Shown here: in pieces, positions 5,107 through 5,149 of the stretch
Numbering within the stretch: the stretch's first letter is position 1
Layout: each line of letters opens with the position of its first letter
Assembly (NCBI GenBank): GCA_946887065.1
Contig: CAMPKL010000313.1
Span: 1-5,149, forward strand
Direction: 5' to 3'
Source of the DNA: an uncultured Bryobacterales bacterium
GTDB taxonomy: Bacteria; Acidobacteriota; Terriglobia; Bryobacterales; UBA6623
Length of the DNA stretch: 5,149 nucleotides
Notes under the pieces: model-generated
Told to the model about the DNA's origin: nothing
What the model saw: the letters and a program-made list of their open reading frames with translations, nothing else
Databases searched by the model: none
Translations under genes and position numbers: made by a program

Positions 5107-5149
5107 ATGGATGGTCTGTTCGCCGATCTCCGCTTTGCCCTCCGTAGTC
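5107..5149 (+). CDS. ADOP-like ABC permease (FtsX/MacB family), N-terminal fragment
   Basis: Only the first 14 codons are inside the window: MDGLFADLRFALRS. This closely matches the characteristic start of acidobacterial duplicated orphan permeases (D-L-R-[YF]-A-L-R followed by R.L...PGFT), large proteins of roughly 800-900 residues with two MacB/FtsX-type permease modules and no linked ATPase gene. The frame stays open to the end of the window. The same frame is open for 71 codons upstream, but no other ATG occurs in it and the upstream translation resembles no protein. The ribosome binding site is weak. These proteins are especially numerous in Acidobacteriota and occur in Gemmatimonadota, which is the main taxonomic clue here. 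The call rests on a short sequence and would be settled by the adjoining DNA. Confidence 0.6.
   Translation, partial: MDGLFADLRFALRS

Noticed and set aside
4890..5108. 72-residue minus-strand frame upstream of the T4SS operon
   Set aside because: No domain, no hydrophobic pattern, no convincing ribosome binding site, and it runs antisense across the permease start.
5064..5147. Plus-strand 27-codon frame starting with ATG at 5064
   Set aside because: It overlaps the permease start in another frame, has no ribosome binding site and encodes no recognisable peptide.

Overview
The window is GC-rich, densely coding bacterial DNA. Its right edge holds the first 14 codons of a gene that looks like an acidobacterial-type 'ADOP' permease (FtsX/MacB-like family). 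That start, together with a lone secreted intradiol-dioxygenase-like protein, points to Acidobacteriota or a similar soil phylum such as Gemmatimonadota. This is an inference from protein style. There is no rRNA or other marker gene to confirm it.

Left part (1-1920): a membrane-anchored alpha/beta hydrolase on the minus strand and a secreted intradiol-dioxygenase-fold protein on the plus strand are divergently transcribed from a roughly 200-base intergenic region. That region carries a hairpin flanked by two CCTAAAA direct repeats. The dioxygenase gene has a good ribosome binding site, all four iron ligands and an unusually short active-site loop.

Middle part (1921-4779): four tightly packed minus-strand genes form one apparent operon, read from right to left. 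They are a polytopic VirB6/TrbL-like channel protein, a VirB8/TrbF-like bitopic protein, a small protein with two membrane segments and a coiled-coil tail, and a soluble protein with a disordered N-terminus, a winged-helix-like segment and a C-terminal domain resembling the replication-relaxation/PD-(D/E)XK-like proteins of conjugative elements. Stop codons overlap or touch the next gene's ribosome binding site or start, so translational coupling is likely. The set looks like inner-membrane parts of a type IV secretion or conjugation apparatus plus a DNA-binding partner. No ATPase (VirB4, VirB11, VirD4), outer-membrane core (VirB7, VirB9, VirB10), pilin or relaxase is present. Both neighbours are unrelated genes on the opposite strand, so the four genes stand alone as a cassette. 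It could be a remnant of an integrative element, a satellite module whose partners lie elsewhere, or an independent system.

Right part (4780-5149): about 327 bases without a convincing gene, holding a short inverted repeat that may belong to the T4SS operon's control region. The N-terminus of the ADOP-like permease follows on the plus strand and runs off the window.

No tRNA, rRNA, CRISPR array, insertion sequence or transposase was found, and no convincing intrinsic terminator with a U-tract.
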